A stretch of 64,000 nt of DNA. Origin: Macrophomina tecta. Taxonomy: Eukaryota; Ascomycota; Dothideomycetes; Botryosphaeriales; Botryosphaeriaceae. Positions 13,690 to 23,832 of the stretch are shown here, one piece after another (the stretch's first letter is position 1; every line of letters begins with the position of its first letter). Below the pieces are notes generated by a model. That model did no database searches. It was given only the letters and a program-made list of their open reading frames with translations, and had not been told where the DNA came from. The stretch is from the NCBI GenBank assembly GCA_024180945.1, contig JAKSGN010000043.1, forward strand, positions 1,736,001 to 1,800,000, in the 5' to 3' direction. The position numbers were made by a program, and so were the translations under genes.

Positions 13690-14940
13690 ATCCTAGCATA
13701 TATTTACTAATAGAATATAAAATAAGCCTTCCCTAATACTCCCTTAAATAATACGGTTTATATAGAGCAACCACATGGCTTTAATAAAGGGGAAGAACTA
13801 GTTTATTTATTAAACTAAGCCCTATATAGTTTAAAATAATTAGCAAGAAAATAATAATAGTATTTAACTAGTATATTAGTTAAGTACGGTTATAACTCTC
13901 TAATAAGTAATATAGCTATCTTTATATATAAAGATAAGCCTATTATCTTAGCCGTTTAGGTAGACGATATTCTTATATTTACCTAATCGGAGGCCTATTT
14001 AAAGGAGCTATATAAATAGCTTACCGATACTAAACTAGAAGTATCAGACCTAGGTAAAGTAAAAGAGATTCTAGGCGTCGAAATTAAGTATTCTAAAGGC
14101 GGCCTAGAACTAAATTAATATAGTTTTATTAATAAAATACTTAAGAAATTTAATAAAACTAAAATAAAACCTAGGAAAATATCTCTTTCCTTAAGTCTAT
14201 CTTTTAAAAGACCTACTAAAGAAGCTCCTAAAGACTTACTAAAGACCTACTAATAAGAAATAGGGTCTCTTATATATTTAACTATATTTACCTAACTAGA
14301 TCTAGCTTATCTAGTTAATTACTTAGCTAGATTTATAGTATTTCCTATACTAGAATACTATAAAGCCCTTAGTTATCTATAGGGCTATATAAAAGAAACG
14401 CAGAATTATAGCCTAAAACTAGATCTAGCTAATTAATCCGAACCCCTATCTATAGAAGGCTATAGTAACTCGGATTAGGGGGGTAATTTAACTAGAAAAT
14501 CGACCTCGGGTTATATATTTACTATAGGATAAGGCTAAAATAAAATAGCACTAAGCTAGCTATCTAAACTATAAAAAACCGTAGCTATAAGTAGCTGCGA
14601 GGCCGAGTATATAGCTTATAAGAAGGTAGTAAAAGAACTTCTTTATATAAAGAATATTCTAAAAGAAATACCTTCCTATATTAAATACCTATTTAAATTA
14701 GTTAAATATATATATACGGATAGCTAATTAGCTATAGAGCTAGCTAGTAATTTCTTATATTATACTAGAACTAAATACGTTAATATAAGGTACTACTTTA
14801 TAAGAGACTATATAAATAAAAAGAAAATAGAACTTTGCTATTTTTCTACTAAGTCTCTTATTACTGATGGACTAACTAAGCTAATTAATAGTTCTAAATA
14901 GTAAGAACTTCTAAAGAATATTAGTCTTATAAAGTCCTAG
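13690..14940 (+). pseudogene. Ty1/Copia pol 3' portion (reverse transcriptase-RNase H)
   Basis: The frame reads as Copia RT from the region before 'VYIEQPHGF' (about 13,760), through 'LAV*VDDILIF', the YVDD catalytic box with its Tyr codon lost (about 13,950-13,980), then the RNase H part with 'STSGYIFTIG' (about 14,505), 'SSCEAEYIA' (about 14,590) and the terminal 'GLTKLINSSK' block (about 14,870), ending at TAG 14,938-14,940. Gag, protease and integrase are absent, so the copy is 5'-truncated near 13,690. Stops are TAG/TAA at Gln/Trp positions, as expected for RIP. Confidence 0.9.
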
Positions 14941-15138
14941 TAATAGTCTTTATAAAAGACTAAAGAGAAAACCCTATATATATCTAATAAGTAGATAATA
15001 GATTGCTTACTATAAGTCTAATTATAAGGGTACTAAATTGCTTATATCTACCTATATACCGGTTCTAAATTGTATAATAAACTAGATATAAAATTAAAAT
15101 TATAAATCCCTTACAACGTTTATAAAAGCTTAGAGGGG

Positions 15139-15470
15139 TATATTAAATATTAATAAGTAAGCTTATATAAGCGTAGCTTATTAATATATTACCTTAGATA
15201 TTAGAATACTATCTAAGGTATATAACGAATATACCTCGGAGTTATAGCAGTGGCAACCTATAGTAGTAAACTATAGTAGTAAACTAAGGTAGTAAAATTT
15301 GCCACTCTATTTTACTAACTAATAACTAAACGGGTATAGCCCCTACTAAAATTTCTTTTATATATTATAAAAGTTTAGCTATTTCCAGTTATTACGATAT
15401 AAAAATTATATAAAATAGATAAGGATTAGGGCTAGAATCTTATTTCTTATAAATTACCCTTGTTGGATTT
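15139..15470 (+). repeat. Probable 3' LTR of the Copia fragment
   Basis: A purine tract (AGCTTAGAGGGG, about 15,126-15,137) about 190 bp after the pol stop is followed by TATATTAAATATTAATAAG, compatible with a TGTTA LTR start after RIP. The LTR appears to run several hundred bp, with the end estimated near 15,470 where TTGTTGGATTTCTAATA precedes a new context. No second copy exists in the window to fix the borders. Confidence 0.45.
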
Positions 15471-15549
15471 CTAATATGGTATATCTAGAAAGATCTACTT
15501 ATATAAGAAATAAGTATATATAAGAAGCTCTAAATAGTACTATAGTTTT

Positions 15550-17726
15550 ATTCTTTAAGACGCGTAATACTAATAAACGGAATATAAGCTAATAAAAGCT
15601 TTATTCTATCTTTTACCTCTCCTCTTATCTTTTTTTAATAAATCTTCTATCTACTTCTCTTTTAGAGAATTATCTCCTTCCGACTGCTTACTAGGCTTTA
15701 TTATTTATAATATAGCTTAGTAATCCTCTACCCAAGCCTTAGCGCTTTATAGTATTTAACTAAGGCTTAGTTTTTCTAGTATAATTAGCTCCCGTAGTCG
15801 GCAATAGAGGTAATATATACTATATAAAGTTATTATATAACATAGGGGCTTAGTCCTTATTTAGTATTAGCTAGTTGGGAGAGCCTATAAGAGGTAAAGT
15901 AGGCTTAGCTTATTTTTATAAAAATATAGCTCTTATAAGTAAGTAGAGAATTGAAAAATACTTTTAAATATTAAACTAGTTTTTTAGTTTTACTATATTT
16001 CTATTAGAAAGTATAAGAAATAGAGTCTAAGTCTCTTTTTCTTTAGAAAAGTATATTATTTTAGTCTTTTCTAGATTAAATTAGGTAGTATTTTTTTATC
16101 TAAGCTATAGAGCTTTATAATTTCGTATATTAGTATCTTAACGGGTTTTTTCTAGCTTATAGAGCTAACTGTAAGAAATAAATTATTAATATAAAAGTAA
16201 AAGTTAACTATATTTAACTAGAATAGCTCTTAGATATATATTAAAAATAGTATAGATAAAGTAGAGCTTTCTTATAGTATATCTATTTTAATTTTATTAA
16301 ATTTCTCTACTTCTCTATTAAAGCTTAGGTGTAGGGTTTAGGAGTTTATAAAGAATCTAACCTAGGCTAGTAGATTAAGAAGTAATTCTAGCCGGGCTAT
16401 TATTTTTAGAAGTTAGTCTTAAGTAATATAGTTAAGTATTTTTTTTATATCTAGAAAAAGTATAGATATTTTAAGCTTTATAGCTTAGTTTTCTTCTATT
16501 TTAGTAGCTATAAGAAAGCATGTGTTAATAGCTAATTTTTATAATCTATCTTCTATTTAGCTTAGGTAGAGAAGATTAGTAGTTTTAGCTAGATAGTTTA
16601 GTCGTTTAGCTATAATCTATTCTATTATTTATCTAAGTAATTTAGAAGAGCTATAACTTAATAGGCTTTAAAAATATACTTATCTAGTTTATTAGATTTT
16701 TTTAGAATTACGCTAGTAGCTTACTTCTAGTATATAGAATAGTAACTATACTAGATTAGTAAGCTATATATCTTATAAAAGACCTCTAGATAGACGTTAT
16801 ATATATAGATAATTATCTTATATATAATTTAGTTTAGTTCTAGTATAGTAGCTTTTATTTTCTTAGAGTAGGTATTTTAGAGCTTTGTTTAATCTAAAAG
16901 GGGCTATTTTTATTTATTACTAAAGATATAGGCGTTCTAGTTAAATAAGACCGCTTTAAAAGGTATAGAAAATAGAATTTCTTTTAGTATATAGTACTTT
17001 TCTTTAAAGTCTTTATATAGAGAGCTATCTTTAGATCTAATAGCTAATATATATTTAGTTATTTAGTATTTAGTATAAGGTATTATCTTAAAGATATTTA
17101 TAGGGGTTTTATTAGCTAAAAACTCGTTCTAGTATATCTATTTAGCTTATTTTATAGTCTAGAAGTAGGTATTTTAGGCGATTAAATAGTTTTTTTCTTT
17201 TATTAGACTCTAGAAGCGCTTTTAGAAGTTATATTTTAGTCTTTAGATCTTCTTAGAGCTTTAGTAACTTATTATTCTACTATAGTTTTATATTTATCTT
17301 TAGAGTAGCTTTTAGAATAGCTTTATCTATAGCGTTACTAATAGCATTAGTAAGGAATTAGCTAAGGTCTTCTAGTAGTAGTATTTTACTATTAGACTCT
17401 CTTAGTACCTCTCGTCTAATTAAATTATCGAGTTTCTAAAGTTCTATTTCTAGGCGTTTTAGAAATTCGTTAATTTTAAATTAAAATAGGGGTTTAAATT
17501 AGTTCTAGTTCGCATTTTTAGTAATATACTATTCTTAGAATTTCGGTAGATTCGGCTCGTTTAGCTAAATACTAAAGAGAATAGAAAAGTAATTAGCTTC
17601 TATACTAGATAGAATTTACTAGTCCTCTATAGTATTTATTAGACTAGGCATAGCGAGGGTTAGATCTATAATAGTAGGCCTATTTAGATTTAGATAGTAG
17701 AACGTACCCTCTCTTATATTATTTAC
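15550..17726 (-). pseudogene. Tad-type LINE ORF2 relic (endonuclease C-terminus and reverse transcriptase)
   Basis: Read on the minus strand, 17,726 to about 17,560 shows the C-terminal part of an AP-like endonuclease (RPTIIDLTLA, the ThrIleAspLeuThr block common in fungal Tad elements). RT follows, with 'KAYRVIALLN'-like (about 16,650) and 'FLDIK' block A (about 16,450) stretches, then decayed blocks to about 16,060. The remaining part down to about 15,550 is weakly readable. The order EN-RT on the minus strand identifies a non-LTR retrotransposon. The endonuclease N-terminus is missing at the boundary with the MULE insertion. Confidence 0.75.
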
Positions 17727-17736
17727 TAGGCTTAGG
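17727..17736 (+). repeat. 10-bp target-site duplication, left copy
   Basis: TAGGCTTAGG at 17,727-17,736 is repeated exactly at 21,407-21,416, flanking the inverted-repeat element. A 10-bp duplication fits the 8-11 bp range of Mutator-like elements. Confidence 0.6.
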
Positions 17737-18086
17737 TTATTATTTCGGTAAATTACTGAAATATCACATTTTTTGAAAATAATTACTGAGATAGCCAAAA
17801 AATTACCGAGATATTAGGTTATAATATCTTAGTAATCTACATAAAAAGCTGCTATGTATTAATATAAAAACCTTCTATCTCGGTAATTATTTCGTAATTA
17901 ATGCTATTTCGGTAAATAATAATTTACTTATTTACCTATATATTAGGTTTCTTAAATTGCGCACCGATTTCTTTATCGATTATTATTAAACTTTTATATT
18001 AGCTTTTTAGTATAGTAAATAACGTATGTTATAAGTTTAATTATAATCGGGTAAGTAGTAAAAAAGATATAAAGGTTTAGAATTTT
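17737..18086 (+). repeat. MULE left terminal inverted repeat
   Basis: The block from CGGTAAATTACTGAAATAT (17,746) through CGTATGTTATAAG and TAAAGGTTTA (about 18,083) is the reverse complement of 21,064-21,401 with scattered C/T or G/A differences. The length is about 345 bp. Confidence 0.85.
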
Positions 18087-18334
18087 CGTTTTTTCTAAGC
18101 GTTTATAGATAATCTAAGTAAGAACTATTTAGTAATATAAAAGATAAGAGTACGTAATAAAGATAAGAAACTACGCTAATTAAATTAATCGCGCAATAAA
18201 ATTACGTTATAGAGAAAAATCGCGTAAATAATATTACTATATAATCCCCTATATATTCCTTACTATTAGTTTCGAAACTTAGCGGGAAAATGACTAAAAT
18301 CCTCTCTTTTTAAGTTGGTTCTATCTTTTCTTCT

Positions 18335-20968
18335 ATGGAAGAAGCACGAGTAGTAGCGCGTAAGTAGCTTATTAATCGAGAAGAGTCTACGCAACGTACT
18401 CTACGATTAAATAAGTAGGTAACTTATTAGTACTACTTAGATAACTGCGAGTTCCACCTATTTATTAGTAAAAAAAGGTATAGTACTATTTTATTTTTAA
18501 TCCGCTTGTTTTCTACTCTGCTTTCCGTTTCCTAAAGATTATTAATTTACTAAATTACTTAAGATTAATTCTAGGTTAAGAAGCTCGTGTTTCACACCTA
18601 TAATAACCCGGAACGGCACTAAAAATAGCGATATAATTACTTAATCCGTTATTTATTAAGTCACTAGCGTAATACGGTTGAGGAGGAGCCTTAAATACGT
18701 CTAAATCTAATACGTATATTTAAGAGAATTAACTACGGAGTCTAAATTAACTACTAGCAAGCGTGGCGTATACGGGATAGTATAAAGCGCGATATTTTTA
18801 GCGATAATTTACAAATAATTCGTCGAATTTAAGTAAGTTACTAAAAGATATTAATAAATAGATAAATCTTACTAATTAGAAATTTACTAAAAAGCCCTAT
18901 CTTGCTGAAATTCAGCGAAACTATGGAAATGGAGGTGGATTAACGTAATTTTCGCGAGATTTAGATAGTAGGGCCTTTTAGTAAGCAATAAACAAAGTAT
19001 TTTAGTAATATACTAATTATTAGACACGCATTTATTGCTCTAGATGCAATATACGCTGTAGTAATTATAAATTTTCGAAATTTTCTCTTAATCGACGCTG
19101 CCTATATAAAGGTTGGGCCTAAAAGTCACCTTGTAGCGGTTACTATACTCGATTCTAATAACCAAATACTACCAATTACCTGGGGAATCTATGCTAGCCT
19201 AGAGAATAAGTAATTATGGCTTAGTTTTCTTTAGTTTACTAATAACGTACTAGTTAAGGCCGATTTTACTATCTCTTAGCGCGAAACTAGGCTAAATTCA
19301 GTACTTAATTTAACTAGATTCGCTTTTATAAGCGATCGTGGATTAGGATTACTTCTAGTAGTTTCGTAGCTATTTCTATTAGCTTATAATTATTATTGTA
19401 GCTAATATTTAGCTAAAAACGTCTTAAAAGAGTATAATTATACGGTTATACGGCTATTCCGACAGGTACGTATTCTAGTTTAAGTAGAGGTTTTTAGTAA
19501 ATTACTAAAATACTCTATAGTTAGTTTTTGCTACTAATAAGTTCGATTTTGAATAAACTCTTAACTAAATTCGAGCTATTAATGCTCGTGGTGCGCAATA
19601 TATTAACCAAATTACCTATAATTAATAGGCGAAATTCGCTACCCTAATAGAACATCCTAGGTTTGGCTAAACAACGTCAAATATCTTAGAATCTAGTAAT
19701 TTAATGTAGTTACCGTTTCGTAAATAGTATATATTACTAGCACTAGAAGGTATCTAGCTATTAACTATATAAAAATTCGTAAATAATAGCTAGAAGTATA
19801 TACGAAATCCACTTATAGACTAGGCCTAGGCGAAGTTCAAAGTAGAATTACTAGAGGTATGTATTTTACTATTTTACTCTACCTATAATATATTATTCTA
19901 AAGCAAGTTTTATAGTCACGAACCTGGATAGTAGTAATTTCGAACCGCGAACGTGGTTTAGAAATTGCTACTAAAGGACGGACGTAGTTTATTATAGATC
20001 TTACTAATAAGACGTGTTCCTGTCTTAATTTTTAAGAATTTCGTATATCTTGCCGCTATGCGTATGCTCTTATTACTACTTTTAGTAATAGGGCTTTGGA
20101 TTACGTTAGAGACTGTTATTTAGCCGTAAATTACTACGAATGCTACCGTAGCTCGCGCTTTTTACGGCTATTTTTAGTAAATTCAATATCCCTAGATGAG
20201 GATACTGAGTTAACTACGGCTAAATTAGCTAAAACGGGGCCTGGAAGGCCTCGAAAAAACGCGCGTAAGCGTCGTTTAACTACCTATTAGCAACTACGGC
20301 AGGCCTAGTAGCGCGAGGAGTAAAGAAACGCTATTTAGGGGCCTTATATAGTTTACTAGCGCGATTAAATCGCTAGAAGACAGTAAAAGGAGAGTATTTT
20401 AGAAGAATCTAGCGAGAACAACGAATTTTTAGACGAGTTTCACGGCTTTTCCGACAAAATAAACGAACTAGAGAGTCTTTTAGGAGAATCTAGTTAAGAA
20501 ACCAACCAGGAGGGTCTAGTAGCCGAACTAGACGACCAAAACGCTTCTGAAACCAAGCAAAACGACTCTGAAATCAACCAAAACGAAGGAATTTGGCCTA
20601 GAGTGGAGCAAATTAGTAAAATTCCGCAACCACAAGAGGAATCTACCTTGGAACAACGCGAATCTGGCTTAAACGCGCAAATCCCTAGCCAAAACAATAC
20701 TGAAATCGACTAAAACGAAAAATCCTTGCCCGGAGTAGAGCAAATTAGTAAAACTTCGCAAAATACCAGCCAAAATACGCTTTCTGCGCTAGTACTTAGC
20801 CAAGACTTAGGGTCTAGTCAACAAAGCGACGATTCTACGCTTTATTTTACACCCCCCTCGCGTAATTTAAAGCGTTCCGCACCAAAAATACGCCCTAGCG
20901 CAAGAAAACGAGCTATTCGCCTAGTACCAACTAGACAACTTGCTGAAAGCGAGGATGAACTTGCGTAA
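18335..20968 (+). pseudogene. MULE transposase relic with SWIM zinc finger and AT-hook
   Basis: The core reads 'LIDAAYIKVGPKSHLVAVT' (first catalytic Asp, about 19,090) and 'FISDRGLGLL' (second Asp, about 19,330). Further down is a SWIM-type finger, TCSCLNF*EFRISCRYAYAL (CxC...CxH with the His now Tyr, about 20,010-20,070). Next comes an AT-hook GPGRPRK (about 20,240) and an acidic, Gln/Ser-rich tail ending at TAA 20,966-20,968. Two introns with good signals restore the frame: 19,466-19,520 and 19,857-19,903. More introns may exist in the N-terminal third. Stops are TAG/TAA at former Gln/Trp codons. The start at 18,335 is tentative. Inactive. Confidence 0.75.
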
Positions 20969-21063
20969 TTAATAGGTCTTCTATTTTGTTATAACTAGTT
21001 TTGTATTTTACTAAAGAACTCTTACCTAATATAGTCGTAAATTGCTTAATAAACTTAGTAAAT

Positions 21064-21406
21064 TTTAAACCTTTATATTTTTTTTACTACTTACCCGATT
21101 ATAATTAAACTTATAACATACGTTATTTACTATACTAAAAAGCTAATATAAAAGTTTAATAATAATCGATAAAGAAATCGGTGCACAATTTAAGAAACCT
21201 AATATATAGGTAAATAAGTAAATTATTATTTACCGAAATAGCATTAATTACGAAATAATTACCGAGATGGAAGGTTTTTATATTAATACATAGCAGCTTT
21301 TTATGCAGATTACTAAGATATTATAACCTAATATCTCGGTAATTTTTTGGCTATCTCAGTAATTATTTTCAAAAAATGTAATATTTTAGTAATTTGCCGG
21401 TTATAG
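21064..21406 (-). repeat. MULE right terminal inverted repeat
   Basis: This is the inverted partner of 17,737-18,086; matching sequence runs from TAAACCTTTATA (about 21,066) to AGTAATTTGCCG (21,399). Confidence 0.85.
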
Positions 21407-21416
21407 TAGGCTTAGG
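21407..21416 (+). repeat. 10-bp target-site duplication, right copy
   Basis: This is an exact copy of 17,727-17,736 at the other end of the MULE. Confidence 0.6.
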
Positions 21417-22086
21417 GGTGGTTTTCTTCTTTTTAGAAAGGATAAACCTATCGTTTTTAGGGGTAGTAGCGGCAATTTTAGCGTAGGATATCGTTTAGCT
21501 TACGTTTAGAGCGTTTTAGGGGACCGTTAGTTAACTTAGGATATTAGTAATATTCCGTTGGGGTGGAATTACTATATTCTTTGCCTTATTTCCAAGCGAA
21601 CGGGTAACGTTTTCAAGGAAGCGAATCTAGGTAGCGAGAATCGACTTAGAAAAGTCTATTTTTCCTTTATCGGTATATTCCTAAAATACCCTAATAAGGT
21701 CTAGGATATTACGGTTTTATTGGCGGTCTTCTTCGAGGTTTGCGGCTTTAAGGAGGTAGTCTAGTGCTACGTCTAGATATTCCTTAGGAGTCGTAGGGGT
21801 ATTAGAATTAAACCGAAGTCGTTTTTCACCGTAGGAGCTTCTAAAAGTAAACCTAGATTCGCTAATAGGTACCGTGCGCTGCGTCGTAGGAGTTTCCGGG
21901 CCTCGTTTACGGGTAGTAGAAATAATAAATAGGTTTTCGTCTTCTATTTCGATTTCCGTAGTGATTCCAGTTCCAGGGGTGTTGATAACGATAGGGGTAG
22001 GCGGGATAGGGGGTCGGGGGGTGGCTAGGAGTTCGTCCGGGGAGCCGGGGGGTCCGGGGGGGGGGGAGGGGAGGCGGTATGTTCAT
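21417..22086 (-). pseudogene. LINE ORF1 (gag-like) relic
   Basis: On the minus strand a Pro-rich N-terminus is followed by a gag-like frame. It reads 'TPKEYLDVALDYLLKAANLEEDR', 'ENVTRSLGNKAKNI', 'SYAKIAATTPKN' and a basic KKKKTTPKP end, broken by about six RIP-type stops. This resembles the ORF1 protein of Tad-type LINEs. An in-frame-looking ATG at 22,084-22,086 is separated from the gag frame by a run of 11 G (22,056-22,066 on the plus strand), so the true start or an indel there is unresolved. Upstream to about 22,450 is a GC-rich, pyrimidine-biased leader. Whether it belongs to the same LINE copy as 15,550-17,726 is uncertain. Confidence 0.5.
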
Positions 22087-22503
22087 ATTCGAGGTTGTTA
22101 AAATAAGGTTTCGCTTATTTAGGCGAAGTGGGGCTTTTAAGAAATTTTTAAAGCTCGGACCAGGTGGAAAGGGGAGGAAGAAGCGCTTTCGCCTTAGATT
22201 TTAGGTGCGTAAACGCGCTCTAAATCTAGTGCAAATTAGCACGGCGGTGCGCGTAGGTGTCTCCTAGCCGTGGCTTGAATTTGGCTCGTTTTGGAGTCGT
22301 TTTGGGGTCTTAGTAGGGGTGCGGAGGTTAAGGGAGGCGATTCGGCCTAACGAGGTCTCTTTTTCACGCAATAACGTAGCAGCGCGTATAGCTACAAAGC
22401 TAAGATTCGAGAATCTAGCTAAGTAAATCGAGGACTTTTGATAGATACCGGTCTTGGCGCTTTTTCTCGAGGTCGAATTCGGAGGTGTGCTGCTTAGTAC
22501 TGG

Positions 22504-22880
22504 CTCGGAACGATAGAAGCTTAAGAAAAAACTAGAAACTAAAAACCCTAGCCTAAACCTTCTTTTAAATACTAAATATAGCCTAGAACCTACTCTAGAC
22601 TACCTCGAATAAACACGGATTTCTATATATAAATAGATCCTAGGACTATCTTTAGCGAAAGACTAAATACGTAGATACGCGCCGCTTTTTATCTTTTACT
22701 ATTTTACTAGTTTACTATCTTTATTTCTTTTATTTTACTACGCCCCTTAGCCTATGCTATACTATTTTACTAAAATACTTCTATACCTAAAATACCGACT
22801 CTATATAGATTGCCCTAGGCCGTCTATAATAGTTCCTAACTCGACACGGATGTTAAATAATAATAATAATAATAATAAAG
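22504..22880 (+). repeat. Dispersed repeat copy 1, ending in (TAA)n
   Basis: About 375 bp beginning near CTCGGAACGATAGAAGC and ending in GTTAAATAATAATAATAATAA is clearly similar to 23,044-23,460. Shared blocks include ACTAGAAACTAAAAA, CTACCTCGAATAAACACGGA and GCGAAAGACTAAATA. The TAA tail resembles the 3' end of non-LTR elements or SINEs. Confidence 0.75.
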
Positions 22881-23043
22881 AAAGAAATACTAATAGCACC
22901 TTATACTAACTAAAGATAAGATACGGACACTTTAGATTCTATTTTTTATAAATTTAACTAAAGTAAAATAAATAAATACCCCTTCTTATATAATATAATA
23001 TAAAATAAATCTCTAAACACGTTCTTAACTATATATTATATAA

Positions 23044-23435
23044 CTCCGAATGTTAGAAGCTAAAGAATAAACTAGAAACTAAAAATCCTATCTTAAACCT
23101 ACTTCTAAACACCGAATATGGCCTAGAATTAACCCTAGACTACCTCGAATAAACACGGATTTCCATGTATAAATAGATACTAGGACTACCTTCAGCGAAA
23201 GACTAAATATATAGATATACGCCGCTTCTTATTCTTTTACTACTTTACTTTTCTACTAGCTTCTTCTATACTACCTTTATTTCCTTTATCTTACTACGCC
23301 CTTTGGCCGAAGCCTTGCTATTTTACTAATATACTAATATATCCTAAAACCGACCCTATATAGATTTCCCTAGGCCGTTTATAATAATGCGGACTCTACA
23401 CGGACGTAATAGTCACGGACTCTACACGGACGTTA

Positions 23436-23460
<25 letters not shown>
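23044..23460 (+). repeat. Dispersed repeat copy 2, ending in a long (TAA)n tract
   Basis: This is the second copy of the 22,504-22,880 repeat in the same orientation, about 540 bp downstream. It ends in (TAA)n, and its last part carries a tandem GACTCTACACGGACGT duplication. The 160 bp between the copies holds nothing recognisable. Confidence 0.75.
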
Positions 23461-23470
<10 letters not shown>

Positions 23471-23526
23471 GAATAATAAAAAGAAGAAAAAGAATAAGAA
23501 GAAAAAAAGAAGAAGAAAAAGAAGAA

Positions 23527-23571
<45 letters not shown>
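23439..23571 (+). repeat. (TAA)n / (GAA)n microsatellite
   Basis: TAA units from about 23,439 pass into an imperfect GAA/AAG-rich stretch and back to uninterrupted AAT units (about 23,527-23,571). This simple sequence lies directly after repeat copy 2. Confidence 0.9.
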
Positions 23572-23815
23572 GATCTTATACTAGGTCTTATTTACGCGAA
23601 GGGTAGCTTTTAGGATAACCCGTTCGATAACCGCCTTATTTTCGATAAAAAAGGCCGCATTATAGTCCTCGGTTCGCGTAATAACGTAATATTTAAGTAA
23701 TTAATAGGTCCTACTATACTATAGTATCTATAGAGTATTTCATAATATTCCTAAGTAGCTTAGACTAATATAATTATCGACAATATCTAAATAACTTAAT
23801 TAAAAACACGTAGAG
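23572..23815. other. Last RIP-degraded stretch and compartment boundary
   Basis: This is AT-rich, RIP-like sequence with no recognisable motif or gene. Composition changes to normal coding DNA at about 23,815-23,825. The downstream gene's stop codon lies at 23,833, so its terminator and 3' UTR must lie inside this block. Confidence 0.7.
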
Positions 23816-23832
23816 ACACTTCTTACTTCTGC

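Larger units (their letters stand above)
17737..21406 (+). mobile_element. Mutator-like (MULE) DNA transposon with long terminal inverted repeats
   Basis: The two ends are long, nearly identical inverted repeats (about 17,737-18,086 and 21,064-21,406). They enclose a transposase relic with MULE catalytic-core and SWIM zinc-finger features. The element is flanked by an exact 10-bp repeat. It retains noticeably more TG/CA dinucleotides than the retroelements to its left, so it was probably inserted later or experienced fewer rounds of RIP. The outermost 9 bp (before CGGTAAATTACTG) match less well between ends. Confidence 0.85.

Noticed and set aside
15471..15500. TGGTAT after the Copia LTR, resembling a primer-binding site
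   Set aside because: Would imply a 5' LTR, but the sequence after it is LINE relic on the other strand; too short to be meaningful.
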